From: Methylobacterium sp. GXS13
GTDB lineage: Bacteria > Pseudomonadota > Alphaproteobacteria > Rhizobiales > Beijerinckiaceae
Direction: 5' to 3'
NCBI RefSeq assembly: GCF_001455965.1
Contig: NZ_LKKO01000042.1
Span: 1-54,612 of the forward strand
Length of the DNA stretch: 54,612 nucleotides
The translations under genes and the position numbers were made by a program. Shown here one piece after another: positions 34,684 through 43,514 of the stretch. The notes below the pieces were generated by a model that was given only the letters and a program-made list of their open reading frames with translations, was not told where the DNA came from and searched no databases. The number at the start of each line of letters is the position of its first letter. The stretch's first letter is position 1.

Positions 34684-35125
34684 CCGTCACTGAACTTCAC
34701 TGAGCCAATGCGAACTGACAGTGACGGACGAAATTACGAGAGGTCTGTTGGGAAGTGTAAGCGGCTGGCAACAACGTCCGCTTGGATGCATTGCGAGCCG
34801 AAAAGCGGACCTACAGAATTCCGCCCCGAGCAGCCATCTCGCTCCCGACCCAACCTAGCTGCCCAGACCGCTGGCGGCGCTGCTCCAGAGCGGCAATTGA
34901 TGAGCCCTCCAGCAACTTCGGCTCGGGGTGGGAAGCGGACCTCAGGTGCGCCGTCATCAGCAGACCTCGGCAGGAGGCAGAGGTTCATTCTCGATGACGT
35001 GAAACCCCACCAACTGGCTATCGAAGCGCCGGTGAGGACGACTGAACTCATCCCGCTAGCGTCCAAGCGCCACACAGAGGTTGTCAACCTTTGACATGCC
35101 AGCGTGGCTTGTTAGGTGCATGCTC
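34684..35125. other. Gene-less gap with one repeat copy
   Basis: About 440 nt. Only the repeat copy at 34774-34940 is recognisable; the rest before the ParD-like gene has no open frame with a start signal. Confidence 0.3.
34774..34940 (+). repeat. Dispersed intergenic repeat, full-length copy
   Basis: Left end AACGTCCGCTTGGATGCATTG, then GAGCCGAAAAGCGGAC, CCGCCCCGAGCAGCC, CGACCCAACCTAGCT, CTCCAGAGCGGCAATT, right block CAACTTCGGCTCGGGGTGGG and right end AAGCGGAC. The terminal GTCCGCTT and AAGCGGAC are inverted repeats of each other. Confidence 0.75.
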
Positions 35126-35323
35126 ATGTCGACCACACCGACCCGTAACTTCTCTCTGACGCCAGAACTCGATGGCTTCATCCGCGATCTCGTGGCCTCA
35201 GGTCGTTACAGCAATGCCAGCGAGGCGGTCCGCGCGGGTCTGCGCCTGCTGATCGAGCATGAGCAGATGATGAAGCGCGGGCGCAGCAGACAAGTGTCGA
35301 CACCCGCCCAGCCTCGCCCCTGA
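35126..35323 (+). CDS. ParD/CopG-type ribbon-helix-helix protein without a ParE partner
   Basis: 65 aa from ATG 35126 (ATG 35120 also possible). The strand [18 protein letters not shown] leads into [20 protein letters not shown], the RHH helices of ParD-like antitoxins, with a basic tail. The usual downstream ParE toxin gene is absent; 7 nt after the stop is the GTG of a large hybrid histidine kinase. It may therefore be a DNA-binding partner or regulator of the kinase operon, or a solitary antitoxin. A second such arrangement occurs at 40580-40786. Confidence 0.75.
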   Translation: MSTTPTRNFSLTPELDGFIRDLVASGRYSNASEAVRAGLRLLIEHEQMMKRGRSRQVSTPAQPRP

Positions 35324-35330
35324 GGCATCG

Positions 35331-38135
35331 GTGACCGCTTCTCCGCATCCGCTCACGCCAAGGGCGCTACCCTCGTTCCCCGCCGCCGGTGGAGATGTCG
35401 CTGCGGCGATCCGGGCACACGATTGGTCGCCGTTTCCGCTCGGATCGCCGCACGCTTGGCCCACCGCCCTGCGCCTCGCCATCGAGCTGATCCTCGCTTC
35501 TCCCGAAAGCATGTTCCTGGCATGGGGGCCGGAGCTGCTGTTCTTCCATAACGACACATACAGCCCGATCCTCGGCCCACGTCGCGCTCACGCCCTCGGC
35601 GTACCGATCGCCGACCTCTGGCCTGACGTCTGGGACCAAGTCCGACCCATTGCCGAGAGCGCGCTGGCGGGGGAAGCCAGTCGGTTCGACGACCTGCCCC
35701 TGACCATGGCGCGCTATGGCTACACGGAGCAGACGTGGTGGTCGTTCTCCTACTCGCCGTTGCGGGACGAGAGCGGGGCCGTCGTCGGGTTGTTCTGCGT
35801 CACCAACGAGACCACGCGGCAGGTTCTGGAGAACCGGCGGCAGGCGTTCAACTCGGTGCTCGACGATGCTCTGCGCGGCCTAAGCGATCCCGTCGAAGTT
35901 CAGGCAGCGGCCTGCTCGACACTGGGCACGCATCTCGGTGTCGGCTGTGTCGGCTATGCCGAAGCGATCGACGAGACCGGTGAGCGCACGTACATCCAAC
36001 GGGACTGGACCGCCCCCGGCTTCGTAAGCGCGGCGGGGCTTCACGTGCTCGACGAGTACGGGGCAGCCGTCAGCGCTCATCTGCGGGCTGGCCGCACGGT
36101 CCGCATTGACGATACGGCTACCGATCCAGCCGCCGGTCCGGATACGGCATCGGCCTATGCTGCCATCGGAACGCGAGCGTTTCTGAACACGCCTCTGGTC
36201 AAAGAGGGTCGGCTCGTCGCCCTGCTCTATGCGCTCAGCGGCACAGTGCGCCGCTGGACCGACGATGAGGTCCGGCTCATCGAGGAGGTGGCCGAACGGA
36301 CCTGGGCAGCGGTCGAGCGGGCGCGCTCCGAGGTGGCGTTGCGCGAGGAGCGGCGGACGCTGGAGACCCTTAACCGGGTCGGGACGGTCTTGGCCGCCGA
36401 ACTCAACCTCGAACGTGTGGTCCAGATGGTCACCGACGCAGGGGTCGAGCTGACTGGGGCACAGTTCGGGGCGTTCTTCTACAACGTGCTCGATCCGAAG
36501 GGGGAGAGCTACATGCTCTACACCCTCTCAGGCGTCGACCGCTCCGAGTTCGACAAGTTCCCGATGCCGCGCAACACTTCCGTCTTCGCCCCGACCTTCG
36601 GCGGTGAGGGCGTGCTGCGTTCAGACGACATCCTGACCGATCATCGCTACGGCAAGAACGCGCCGCATCGTGGCATGCCCAAGGGGCATCTACCCGTGCG
36701 CAGCTACCTCGCGGTGCCGGTCGTCTCACGCTCCGGGGAGGTACTGGGCGGCCTGTTCTTCGGGCACCCTGAGACAGCGCGGTTCCAGTCCCGGCACGAG
36801 CACCTCATGACGGCCGTTGCGGCACAGGCGGCCATCGCCATCGACAACGCGCGGCTGTTCAAGGCCGCACAGCACGACCTGGAAGAGCGTCGTGTAGCCG
36901 AGGCGCGCTTGCGGGACCTCAACGACACCCTCGAACAGCGTATCGCGACGGCCATGGTCGAGCGAGCGGCCGTCGAGGAGGCCCTACGCCAGTCGCAGAA
37001 GCTGGAGGCGATCGGCCAGCTCACCGGCGGCGTCGCCCACGACTTCAACAACCTGCTGACGGTCATTAAGTCGTCGACCGACCTGCTCAAGCGACCGGAT
37101 TTGCCCGAGGCGCGCCGCCTCCGCTACGTGGCCGCGATCTCGGACACCACTGACCGCGCCGCCAAGCTCACGGGCCAGTTGCTCGCCTTCGCCCGGCGCC
37201 AGGCCCTCAAGCCGGAGGTCTTCGACGTCGGCAAAAGCGTCGCCGCCATCGGCGACATGCTCGGCACCCTGACTGGTTCTCGCATCCGGGTGGCGACGCA
37301 ATTGCCGGCGGAGGCCGTCTACGTCGACGCCGACCCGAGCCAGTTCGATACCGCAATCGTCAACATGGCGATCAACGCCCGTGATGCGATGGCCGGTGAG
37401 GGCGTGCTGGCCATCGTAGTCGAAGCAGTGTCGGGCATCCCGGCCCTGCGGGCCCACGCACCCGTGCCGGGAGACTTCGTGTCCGTATCTATCACGGACA
37501 CGGGTTCGGGGATCGCCGCCACTGACGTCGACCGGATCTTCGAGCCATTCTTCACGACGAAGGCCCTTGGACAGGGGACGGGCCTCGGCCTCAGCCAAGT
37601 GTTTGGCTTCGCCAAGCAGTCCGGGGGCGAGGTCACGGTGACGAGTGTGGTCGGGCAAGGCACGACCTTCACGCTGTACCTCCCTCGCGCCGGACAGGAT
37701 CAGCGACCGATGGCGTCCGAGCCTGAGCCGGCGGCGCTCGTTGAGGGCCACGGTACGCGTGTGCTGGTCGTCGAGGACAACGTAGAGGTCGGCAGCTTCG
37801 CGACCCAGTCGCTGGCCGAACTAGGCTACCGGACGGTCTGGGCGGCCAACGCCGATGAGGCGCTAGCCGAGTTGTCCAAGGAGGCGGCCAGGTTCGATGT
37901 GGTGTTCTCGGACGTGATGATGCCCGGCATGAACGGGATCGAACTCGGGCAAGAGATCCGGAAGCTGTACCACGACCTGCCGGTGGTGCTGACCTCGGGC
38001 TATAGCCACGTCTTGGCTCAGAACGGCACCTACGGGTTCGAGCTGCTGCATAAGCCGTATTCGGTCGAGCAGCTTTCACGCGTGCTGCGCAAGGTCGCGA
38101 CGTGGCAGAGGCGTAAGCGCATTCTCGCTGGCTGA
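35331..38135 (+). CDS. Hybrid sensor histidine kinase (PAS-GAF-GAF-HisKA-HATPase-REC), copy 1
   Basis: 934 aa, GTG start 7 nt after the RHH gene. There is an N-terminal PAS-like region (about 20-170) with [15 protein letters not shown], two GAF domains (about 175-345 and 350-525), a coiled coil (about 530-560) and the kinase core of NtrB type: [20 protein letters not shown] (His acceptor), N-box [12 protein letters not shown]1 ITDTGSGI, G2 [17 protein letters not shown]. The C-terminal receiver (about 805-930) has acidic residues VVEDNVEVG, phospho-Asp in [13 protein letters not shown], Thr/Ser in [10 protein letters not shown] and Lys in LLHKPYS. There are no membrane segments, so it is cytoplasmic. 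Its output half is nearly the same as those of the kinases at 38485, 46357 and 49826. Confidence 0.92.
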   Translation: MTASPHPLTPRALPSFPAAGGDVAAAIRAHDWSPFPLGSPHAWPTALRLAIELILASPESMFLAWGPELLFFHNDTYSPILGPRRAHALGVPIADLWPDVWDQVRPIAESALAGEASRFDDLPLTMARYGYTEQTWWSFSYSPLRDESGAVVGLFCVTNETTRQVLENRRQAFNSVLDDALRGLSDPVEVQAAACSTLGTHLGVGCVGYAEAIDETGERTYIQRDWTAPGFVSAAGLHVLDEYGAAVSAHLRAGRTVRIDDTATDPAAGPDTASAYAAIGTRAFLNTPLVKEGRLVALLYALSGTVRRWTDDEVRLIEEVAERTWAAVERARSEVALREERRTLETLNRVGTVLAAELNLERVVQMVTDAGVELTGAQFGAFFYNVLDPKGESYMLYTLSGVDRSEFDKFPMPRNTSVFAPTFGGEGVLRSDDILTDHRYGKNAPHRGMPKGHLPVRSYLAVPVVSRSGEVLGGLFFGHPETARFQSRHEHLMTAVAAQAAIAIDNARLFKAAQHDLEERRVAEARLRDLNDTLEQRIATAMVERAAVEEALRQSQKLEAIGQLTGGVAHDFNNLLTVIKSSTDLLKRPDLPEARRLRYVAAISDTTDRAAKLTGQLLAFARRQALKPEVFDVGKSVAAIGDMLGTLTGSRIRVATQLPAEAVYVDADPSQFDTAIVNMAINARDAMAGEGVLAIVVEAVSGIPALRAHAPVPGDFVSVSITDTGSGIAATDVDRIFEPFFTTKALGQGTGLGLSQVFGFAKQSGGEVTVTSVVGQGTTFTLYLPRAGQDQRPMASEPEPAALVEGHGTRVLVVEDNVEVGSFATQSLAELGYRTVWAANADEALAELSKEAARFDVVFSDVMMPGMNGIELGQEIRKLYHDLPVVLTSGYSHVLAQNGTYGFELLHKPYSVEQLSRVLRKVATWQRRKRILAG

Positions 38136-38484
38136 TCGCTTTCCGTCAGCTCGCAATCGACCCGGTACGCCCGCGCGTCTCGGCCATACATGCAATCCTG
38201 GATACCGGCGGAGACAAACGATCAGTTCACGGGCCGGGTCGTACTTAAACCCAGTGCCCCACGCCCAGGTGCTGCCACGAAGCGGGCGTTCCGAATGTCT
38301 CAAAAGGGTCGGTAGAAGCCTGTCCGCTTTTCCGACCGATTTTCTCCGAAGCGGACAGGCAGCTTCCGGCCAGCTGCGGCTGTCCTAAATGGTTCTTCGG
38401 GCGTCTGCGTAGGGTGGTCAGCGGAAGTTCGACAATCGTTCAACGAATGTCCGGAACACGGACACAGCAGACGATTACGGGGCT
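38136..38484. other. Gene-less gap between convergent kinases
   Basis: About 350 nt between the 3' ends of two paralogous kinases. It holds a partial repeat copy (38319-38385) and otherwise nothing recognised. It sits at the mirror axis of the two RHH-kinase modules. Confidence 0.3.
38319..38385 (+). repeat. Dispersed intergenic repeat, left fragment
   Basis: CCTGTCCGCTTTTCCGACCG, then TCTCCGAAGCGGACAGGCAG. Only the left third of the repeat remains. Confidence 0.5.
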
Positions 38485-40593
38485 CTACACGTTCATGATG
38501 CGCTTGCGGCGTTGCCACGCCGCGACCTTGCTCAGAAGACGCGACAGGTTCTCGATCGAGTAGGGTTTGTGCAGGAGCTCGAACCCGTAGGTGCCGTTCT
38601 GCGCGAGCACGTGGCTGTAGCCCGAGGCCAGCAGGACCGGCAGATCAGGGTGCTGACGGCGGATCTCGTGGGCGAGGTCGATCCCGGTCATGCCCGGCAT
38701 CACCACGTCCGTGAACACCACGTCGAAGCGGTCGGCATCCTGTTGTAACTCGACCAGCGCCTCCTCGGCGTTCGTTGCTAGCACGGTCACGTAACCAAGG
38801 TCCCGCAGGCTCTGAACCGCGAAGGTGCCCACCTCCGCATTGTCCTCCACCACGAGCACGCAGATGCCGTGACCGTCCATCGGGACCTCGGGTTCGAAGG
38901 CGACCGTTACCTGTCCCATCGTCTCGACGCTCGGCAGGTACAGGGTGAACGTAGTGCCTTTGCCAACCACACTCGCGACCGCGATCTCGCCACCGGATTG
39001 CTTGGCGAAGCCGAACACCTGCGACAGGCCAAGCCCTGTGCCCTGTCCCACGCCCTTGGTCGTAAAGAACGGCTCGAAGATGTGGTCCAGGCGTTCCTCA
39101 GGGATGCCGGAGCCGGTGTCGATGATGGACACGGCGATGAACGCCCCAACCACCGCCGCGTGCGCTCGGACGGCTGGCATCTGATCGACGGCCTCGACCC
39201 GGATCGTCAGTTGCCCTGCGCCGTTCATCGAGTCGCGTGCATTCACGACCATGTTTACCAGCGCGGTGTCGAACTGGCTGTGGTCGGCATTTATGAAGCG
39301 GGGATCGGCCGGAAGCTGCGTAATGATGCGGATACGTGAGCCGGTGAGCGTGCCCATCATGTCGCTGATCGCCCGCACGCTCTCGGCAGCGTCGAACACC
39401 TCGGGCTTGAGGGCCTGCCGCCGGGCAAAGGCGAGAAGTTGACCTGTGAGCTTGGCAGCGCGGTCAACCGTATCGGAAATTGCCGCGACGTAACGAAGAC
39501 GGCGCTCCTCGGCGAGATCGAGGCGCTTGAGCAGGTCGGTGGACGACTTAATGACCGTCAGCAGGTTGTTGAAGTCGTGGGCGACGCCGCCGGTGAGCTG
39601 GCCGATGGCTTCAAGTTTCTGTGACTGACGTAGGGCTTCCTCCGCCAGCATGAGTTCCTTGGTGCGCTCGGCCACCCGTTGTTCGAGGGTCTCGTTGAGT
39701 TCGCGCAACGCAACCGTCGCGCGGTTCTGTACGGTGACATCATAACCGCCAGCGAAGATGCCGGTGACCACGCCGTCATCGTTGCGGATCGGCTGGTACA
39801 GAAGATCGATGAAGCGGTCTTCGTCCTCGCTGCCGAGGCGGATCGGGATACCACTGGCTAAGAACGGCTCGCCCGTCGCGTAGACTCCATCAAGCAACTC
39901 GAAGAAGCCCTGTCCCACGAGGTCTGGGAACACGTCTCGCACCTCGCGACCGAGGAAGCTGCGCGGACCCGCTATCGTCACGTAGGCTTCATTGACGTAC
40001 TCGTAGACGTGGGTGGGACCATTCAGGATCGCGACGAAGCCGGGCATCTGCCTGAAGACTTGCCGCTGCCGCTCGTCCCGCTCGCGCAGCCTTCGCTCGG
40101 CGTTAACTTGCGACGTAACATCCATGGCGTTGACGAACACGCCTGCGACCGCGCCGCCCTCGCCGCGCACGGGTGCAAAGCTGTAGAACCAGTAGGTCTC
40201 CTCCATGCGCCCATGGCGCCTCATCAGCAGCCGTTGCCGGTCTGTTGCGTACCCTTGCCCGGTCTCGATGACACGTTCGAGCTGGGGTTCGAGCACGGGC
40301 CAGATCTCGGACCAGACCTCGCGAAGCGGTTGGCCTAGCGCCTGCGGATGGCGCTCGGCGAGAGCGGGAGCGTAGGCGTCGTTGTAGATTAGGACGAACT
40401 CAGAGCCCCAGTAGAGGGCACTGACGATCGACGAGTTTAGGCAGACTGACAGGGTGGAGCGCAGGGACTGCGGCCACGATGACGGTTCGCCAAGTGGTGT
40501 AGCCGCCCAGTCGTGGACGCGGATGCGCGCACCCATCTCACCACCCTCGCTGAGGAAGTCGAGGCTACCCGACATCGGATCAGGCACGGTCAT
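38485..40593 (-). CDS. Hybrid sensor histidine kinase (PAS-PAS-HisKA-HATPase-REC), copy 2
   Basis: 702 aa from ATG 40593, which overlaps the end of the RHH gene by 14 nt (ATG 40575 is an alternative). Its first PAS-like region ([30 protein letters not shown]) matches the first region of copy 1 in layout; a second PAS follows ([15 protein letters not shown]), then a coiled coil, the kinase core [19 protein letters not shown]-box [12 protein letters not shown]2 [17 protein letters not shown], and a receiver with VVEDNAEVG, phospho-Asp in [13 protein letters not shown] and Lys in LLHKPYS. It lacks the two GAF domains of copy 1. The C-terminal about 390 residues are close to copy 1. Soluble. Confidence 0.92.
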   Translation of the reverse strand: MTVPDPMSGSLDFLSEGGEMGARIRVHDWAATPLGEPSSWPQSLRSTLSVCLNSSIVSALYWGSEFVLIYNDAYAPALAERHPQALGQPLREVWSEIWPVLEPQLERVIETGQGYATDRQRLLMRRHGRMEETYWFYSFAPVRGEGGAVAGVFVNAMDVTSQVNAERRLRERDERQRQVFRQMPGFVAILNGPTHVYEYVNEAYVTIAGPRSFLGREVRDVFPDLVGQGFFELLDGVYATGEPFLASGIPIRLGSEDEDRFIDLLYQPIRNDDGVVTGIFAGGYDVTVQNRATVALRELNETLEQRVAERTKELMLAEEALRQSQKLEAIGQLTGGVAHDFNNLLTVIKSSTDLLKRLDLAEERRLRYVAAISDTVDRAAKLTGQLLAFARRQALKPEVFDAAESVRAISDMMGTLTGSRIRIITQLPADPRFINADHSQFDTALVNMVVNARDSMNGAGQLTIRVEAVDQMPAVRAHAAVVGAFIAVSIIDTGSGIPEERLDHIFEPFFTTKGVGQGTGLGLSQVFGFAKQSGGEIAVASVVGKGTTFTLYLPSVETMGQVTVAFEPEVPMDGHGICVLVVEDNAEVGTFAVQSLRDLGYVTVLATNAEEALVELQQDADRFDVVFTDVVMPGMTGIDLAHEIRRQHPDLPVLLASGYSHVLAQNGTYGFELLHKPYSIENLSRLLSKVAAWQRRKRIMNV

Positions 40594-40786
40594 GAGGAGG
40601 AGGAGTCCGCTGCGCCATCGCTTGCCGGGAGGTCGGGGCCTTACCCAACTCGGCTCGCTCAAACTCGCGTAGGGCAGCCCGCACGACCTCGCTGACGCTG
40701 CTGTAGCGGCCAGTGGCTACACACCCTTGCAGGAACGCCCGCAGTTCCGGGGGCACGGAGATGGTGATGGTTTCGCGCACAGCCAT
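40580..40786 (-). CDS. ParD/CopG-type ribbon-helix-helix protein without a ParE partner (second)
   Basis: 68 aa from ATG 40786 (an earlier in-frame M at 40801 is possible). VRETITISVPPELRAFLQG gives the RHH strand and first helix; VATGRYSSVSEVVRAALREF the second helix, then a basic tail. Like the gene at 35126 it is directly followed on its own strand by a hybrid histidine kinase, here overlapping by 14 nt, and no ParE gene is present. The two pairs face each other. Confidence 0.75.
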   Translation of the reverse strand: MAVRETITISVPPELRAFLQGCVATGRYSSVSEVVRAALREFERAELGKAPTSRQAMAQRTPPPHDRA

Positions 40787-40855
40787 GCTTGGCCCTAGCA
40801 TCGCCTTACAGTGTCTTACAGTTACATATGTTTGATCCGGTTGCGGTCTTTATGC

Positions 40856-40884
40856 CGTCCGCTTCATCGCAGGAGCGGACGTTG
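40856..40884. repeat. Hairpin built from repeat ends
   Basis: CGTCCGCT and AGCGGACG arms around about 12 nt. It resembles the terminal inverted repeat of the dispersed family brought together, perhaps a deletion product. Confidence 0.4.
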
Positions 40885-40933
40885 GACAGTGCCTACGCCA
40901 GTGTCTGAGTAGGGTCGTGAGTGGGCGCGGTGG

Positions 40934-41104
40934 TGATGTCCGCCCTTATGCATGGCCGCCCGAAAGCGGAATGGCGGTAATCCACCCGGAACGGTCATTC
41001 CGGAAGCGACCCAACTTGGCCGCCCGGCTCACCAGGGAGGCATCCCGCAAGCCGTCATCCGTCGGCCATCCGGCAACTTCGGCTCGGGGTGGATGTCGGT
41101 CATT
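40934..41104 (+). repeat. Dispersed intergenic repeat, full-length copy
   Basis: GATGTCCGCCCTTATGCATGG, CCGAAAGCGGAATGGCGG, TAATCCACCCGGAAC, TTCCGGAAGCGACCCAACTT, CATCCGGCAACTTCGGCTCG then GGGTGGATGTCGG. It fills most of the 327-nt gap between the RHH gene and the DUF1289 gene. Confidence 0.7.
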
Positions 41105-41113
41105 TGCCGCCTA

Positions 41114-41311
41114 TCAGTGAGGCGACTGCTTCGCGGGTAAGAACCTGCATTGCTCGACCCGACGCGGTAACTCACGCAGCAGGGCGGAGCGCCGATAGGG
41201 TGAGAGCTTCCGCCACGCCTTGATCTCCGGGACGGTCCGACCGCAGCCCACGCACCAACCCGTACGCCCGTCCCACCGACACACCCCAATGCAGGGGTCA
41301 TCTTTCTTCAT
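41114..41311 (-). CDS. DUF1289 small cysteine-rich protein
   Basis: 65 aa from ATG 41311. CIGVCRWDGRTGWCVGCGRT is the Cys-x3-Cys-x8-Cys-x2-Cys pattern of DUF1289, followed by the EIKAWRKLSPYRR motif. The four cysteines probably bind zinc or an iron-sulfur centre; the family's function is not known. It lies divergent from the RcnR gene, sharing the palindromic operator region, so it may be metal-responsive. Confidence 0.8.
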   Translation of the reverse strand: MKKDDPCIGVCRWDGRTGWCVGCGRTVPEIKAWRKLSPYRRSALLRELPRRVEQCRFLPAKQSPH

Positions 41312-41356
41312 GATACGAGGCCCCTCCGCCCCCAAGGCGATACCCACACTCGACAT

Positions 41357-41379
41357 CATATAGGGTACCCCCCTATATG
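41357..41379. promoter_or_regulatory. CATATAGGG/CCCTATATG palindrome, RcnR operator candidate
   Basis: CATATAGGG (41357-41365), five-base centre TACCC, CCCTATATG (41371-41379). A G/C tract flanked by AT-rich inverted repeats is the type of site bound by RcnR/CsoR proteins. It lies 22 nt before the rcnR start and between two divergent genes. Confidence 0.65.
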
Positions 41380-41400
41380 ACCTAACTGGAAGGACCGTCG

Positions 41401-41679
41401 ATGTCCCACACCGTCAAGGACAAGACCAAGCTGCTGGCGCGCGTGCGCCGGATCAAAGGACAGGCCGAAGCCGTCGAGCGAGCCCTGGAGGCCGAGATCG
41501 GCTGCACGGACGTGCTGATGCTGGTCGCCTCGATGCGTGGAGCCATCAACGGCCTGACCGCCGAGCTGATGGAGGATCACATCCGCCATCACGTCGTGAA
41601 CCCAGCCACCGAGACCGATCCTGACCGCGCTCGGGGCGCGACCGAGCTGATCGAGGTGGTTCGTACCTACCTCAAATAA
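41401..41679 (+). CDS. rcnR: Nickel/cobalt-responsive regulator, RcnR family
   Basis: 92 aa, preceded by GGAAGGA. It belongs to the CsoR/RcnR all-helical family: KLLARVRRIKGQAEAVERAL and the following helix. The metal ligands of E. coli RcnR map exactly: His3, Cys35 (EIGCTD), His60 and His64 (EDHIRHH). It should repress its own operon until Ni(II) or Co(II) binds. Its stop is 15 nt before the exporter gene, and the operator lies just upstream. Confidence 0.92.
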   Translation: MSHTVKDKTKLLARVRRIKGQAEAVERALEAEIGCTDVLMLVASMRGAINGLTAELMEDHIRHHVVNPATETDPDRARGATELIEVVRTYLK

Positions 41680-41694
41680 CGAGGGGTCTGCCCC

Positions 41695-42819
41695 ATGACG
41701 CCGTTGACCGAGCTGCTTCAGCAGGGGACCGCACACGCCTGGCTGTTCGTCCCGTCCGCGATCCTGTTGGGGGCACTACACGGCCTCGAACCCGGTCACT
41801 CGAAGACGATGATGGCGGCGTTCATCATCGCGGTGCGAGGCACGGTCACGCAGGCGGTGCTACTGGGGCTGGCGGCGACCCTCTCACACACGGCAGTGGT
41901 GTGGGTGATCGCGCTGGGCGGCCAGTACCTCGGACAGCAGTGGGGCGGCGAGACCAGCGAGCCGTACTTCCAGCTCGCTTCCGCCGTCATCATCGTCGGC
42001 ATTGCGCTTTGGATGCTCTGGCGGACGTGGCGCGAGCAGCACGCCGAGCGTCAACATCACCACCACGATGAGGCGCAGCTCGTGACCGCCCGCGATGGCG
42101 TGTTCAAGCTGGAAGTGTTCGAGGACGGCGTGCCACCCCGTTGGCGTCTGGGCCGGGTCAAGGGCGTGCTGCCCCCACCGCAGCGCGTCAGCCTTGAGAC
42201 CATTCGACCAGATGGCGTCCGTGAAACCTACTCCTTCGCGAACGGGGGCGACTTCTTGGAGAGCATGGAGGAGATCCCGGAGCCGCATGCCTTCACGGCG
42301 AGGCTGGACCTGGTTGGGTCGGCCGGCACGGAGATCCACGAAGTCGCGTTCGAGGAACACGACCACGATCACGACCACATGAACCTGGGCGAAGAAGACG
42401 ATGCCCATGCGCGAGCCCATGCCGACGACATCCGGCGGCGGTTCGCGGGCAGGCAGGTGACGACGGGACAGATCGTGGCGTTCGGCCTGACGGGCGGTCT
42501 GGTCCCCTGTCCGGCGGCGATTACGGTGCTGCTGCTCTGCATCCAGCTCAAGCAGCTCAGCCTAGGGTTCGTGCTGGTGGTGTGCTTCAGCATCGGGCTG
42601 GCGATCACCATGGTGTCGGCCGGCGTGATCGCGGCGTTGAGCGTCAAGCACATCGCCAGCCGCTGGTCCGGGTTCAGCAGCTTCGCGCGGCAGGCACCCT
42701 ATGCCTCGGCGGCGCTGATCGTACTGGTTGGCCTCTACACCGGCTGGCTCGGCTACCAGGGTATCCAACACGGCCCGGTTGAACATGCGACCGAGGCACC
42801 CGCTGTACAACGCTCCTGA
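41695..42819 (+). CDS. rcnA: Nickel/cobalt efflux protein
   Basis: 374 aa, with SD GAGGGG. The RcnA/NicO fold is visible: LLGALHGLEPGHSKTMMAAF (the HX4-DH-like metal-entry motif is HGLEPGHSK), then RGTVTQAVLLGLAATLSHT, and the last helices with GLVPCPAAITVLLLC. Between helices there is a long soluble loop (about 115-250) with two histidine-rich stretches (RQHHHHDEAQ and EEHDHDHDHMN), longer than in E. coli RcnA, that may bind metal or gate transport. It pumps excess nickel and cobalt out of the cytoplasm. Encoded in an operon after rcnR. Confidence 0.92.
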   Translation: MTPLTELLQQGTAHAWLFVPSAILLGALHGLEPGHSKTMMAAFIIAVRGTVTQAVLLGLAATLSHTAVVWVIALGGQYLGQQWGGETSEPYFQLASAVIIVGIALWMLWRTWREQHAERQHHHHDEAQLVTARDGVFKLEVFEDGVPPRWRLGRVKGVLPPPQRVSLETIRPDGVRETYSFANGGDFLESMEEIPEPHAFTARLDLVGSAGTEIHEVAFEEHDHDHDHMNLGEEDDAHARAHADDIRRRFAGRQVTTGQIVAFGLTGGLVPCPAAITVLLLCIQLKQLSLGFVLVVCFSIGLAITMVSAGVIAALSVKHIASRWSGFSSFARQAPYASAALIVLVGLYTGWLGYQGIQHGPVEHATEAPAVQRS

Positions 42820-42861
42820 TTTTGCGAATGGCGGCTTATGCGTCGAGAACGGGCGGAACAC

Positions 42862-42935
42862 CGATGTCCGCTTCGATACCTGCGCCGCTCGGAAGCGGAC
42901 AGGCAGGAAACCACCCGTTGCGGACGTTTGGGGCG
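42862..42935 (+). repeat. Dispersed intergenic repeat, partial copy
   Basis: CCGATGTCCGCTTCGATACC, CTCGGAAGCGGACAGGCAGG, AAACCACCCGTTGCGG. It lies in the 310-nt gap 42820-43129, which otherwise has no recognised feature. Confidence 0.6.
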
Positions 42936-43129
42936 GGTACCAAGCGTCAGATTCCCACCATTAGACCGGAGCGCGCAGACCTATTGTCAGATCTATCAGC
43001 TTTGTCAGGGTGGGGTACGACGGCTGGAAAGAGCAGGCATGTTGGGATGTCTGGTCCGAAATGCGCCTGACAATAGAAGCGATAGCGACAGAAGGGTCGG
43101 TCACCCCACGTCGGCGTCGTACCCTAGTC

Positions 43130-43504
43130 TTACGCCGCCAATTCGAGAAGAGCCGCCGTCACCTCGTCGCGACGGTACGGCTTCTCGAAGAAGCGGCCGC
43201 GCACGGGAAAGTCGTGCGCGCCTGGACGAACCTTGCCAGACGTCATGACGATCTCGACCGGGGGCCAGCGATCGCGGATCGCGCGGGCGAGCTTCAGGCC
43301 GTCCATGCCGACCCCGAGATCGATATCGGAGAAGACGATGCGGATGTCGGGGCGAGCTTCCAGCAGCCGCACCGCGTCGTCCGCACTGGAGGCCTCCACG
43401 GCCTCGAAACCGGCATCCTCGACGAGATCAAGGGCCATCATGCGCATGATCGGCTCATCCTCGATCACGAGCACGACGGGTCGTGTCGTCTCTTCAAAAG
43501 CCAC
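43130..43504 (-). CDS. Stand-alone receiver (response regulator) protein
   Basis: 124 aa from GTG 43504 (GAGGA at 7 nt). It is a single CheY-like receiver: VIEDEPIMRMMALDLV, phospho-Asp in IVFSDIDLGVGMDG, Thr/Ser in IVMTSGK and Lys in FFEKPYRRD. It has no output domain. Its start is 10 nt after the stop of the HWE kinase, so it is the obvious phosphorylation target or a sink for that kinase. Confidence 0.9.
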   Translation of the reverse strand: MAFEETTRPVVLVIEDEPIMRMMALDLVEDAGFEAVEASSADDAVRLLEARPDIRIVFSDIDLGVGMDGLKLARAIRDRWPPVEIVMTSGKVRPGAHDFPVRGRFFEKPYRRDEVTAALLELAA

Positions 43505-43514
43505 GGCGCTGTCC

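Noticed and set aside
35126..40786. Classical ParDE toxin-antitoxin systems
   Set aside because: No ParE-like frame lies next to either RHH gene on either strand.
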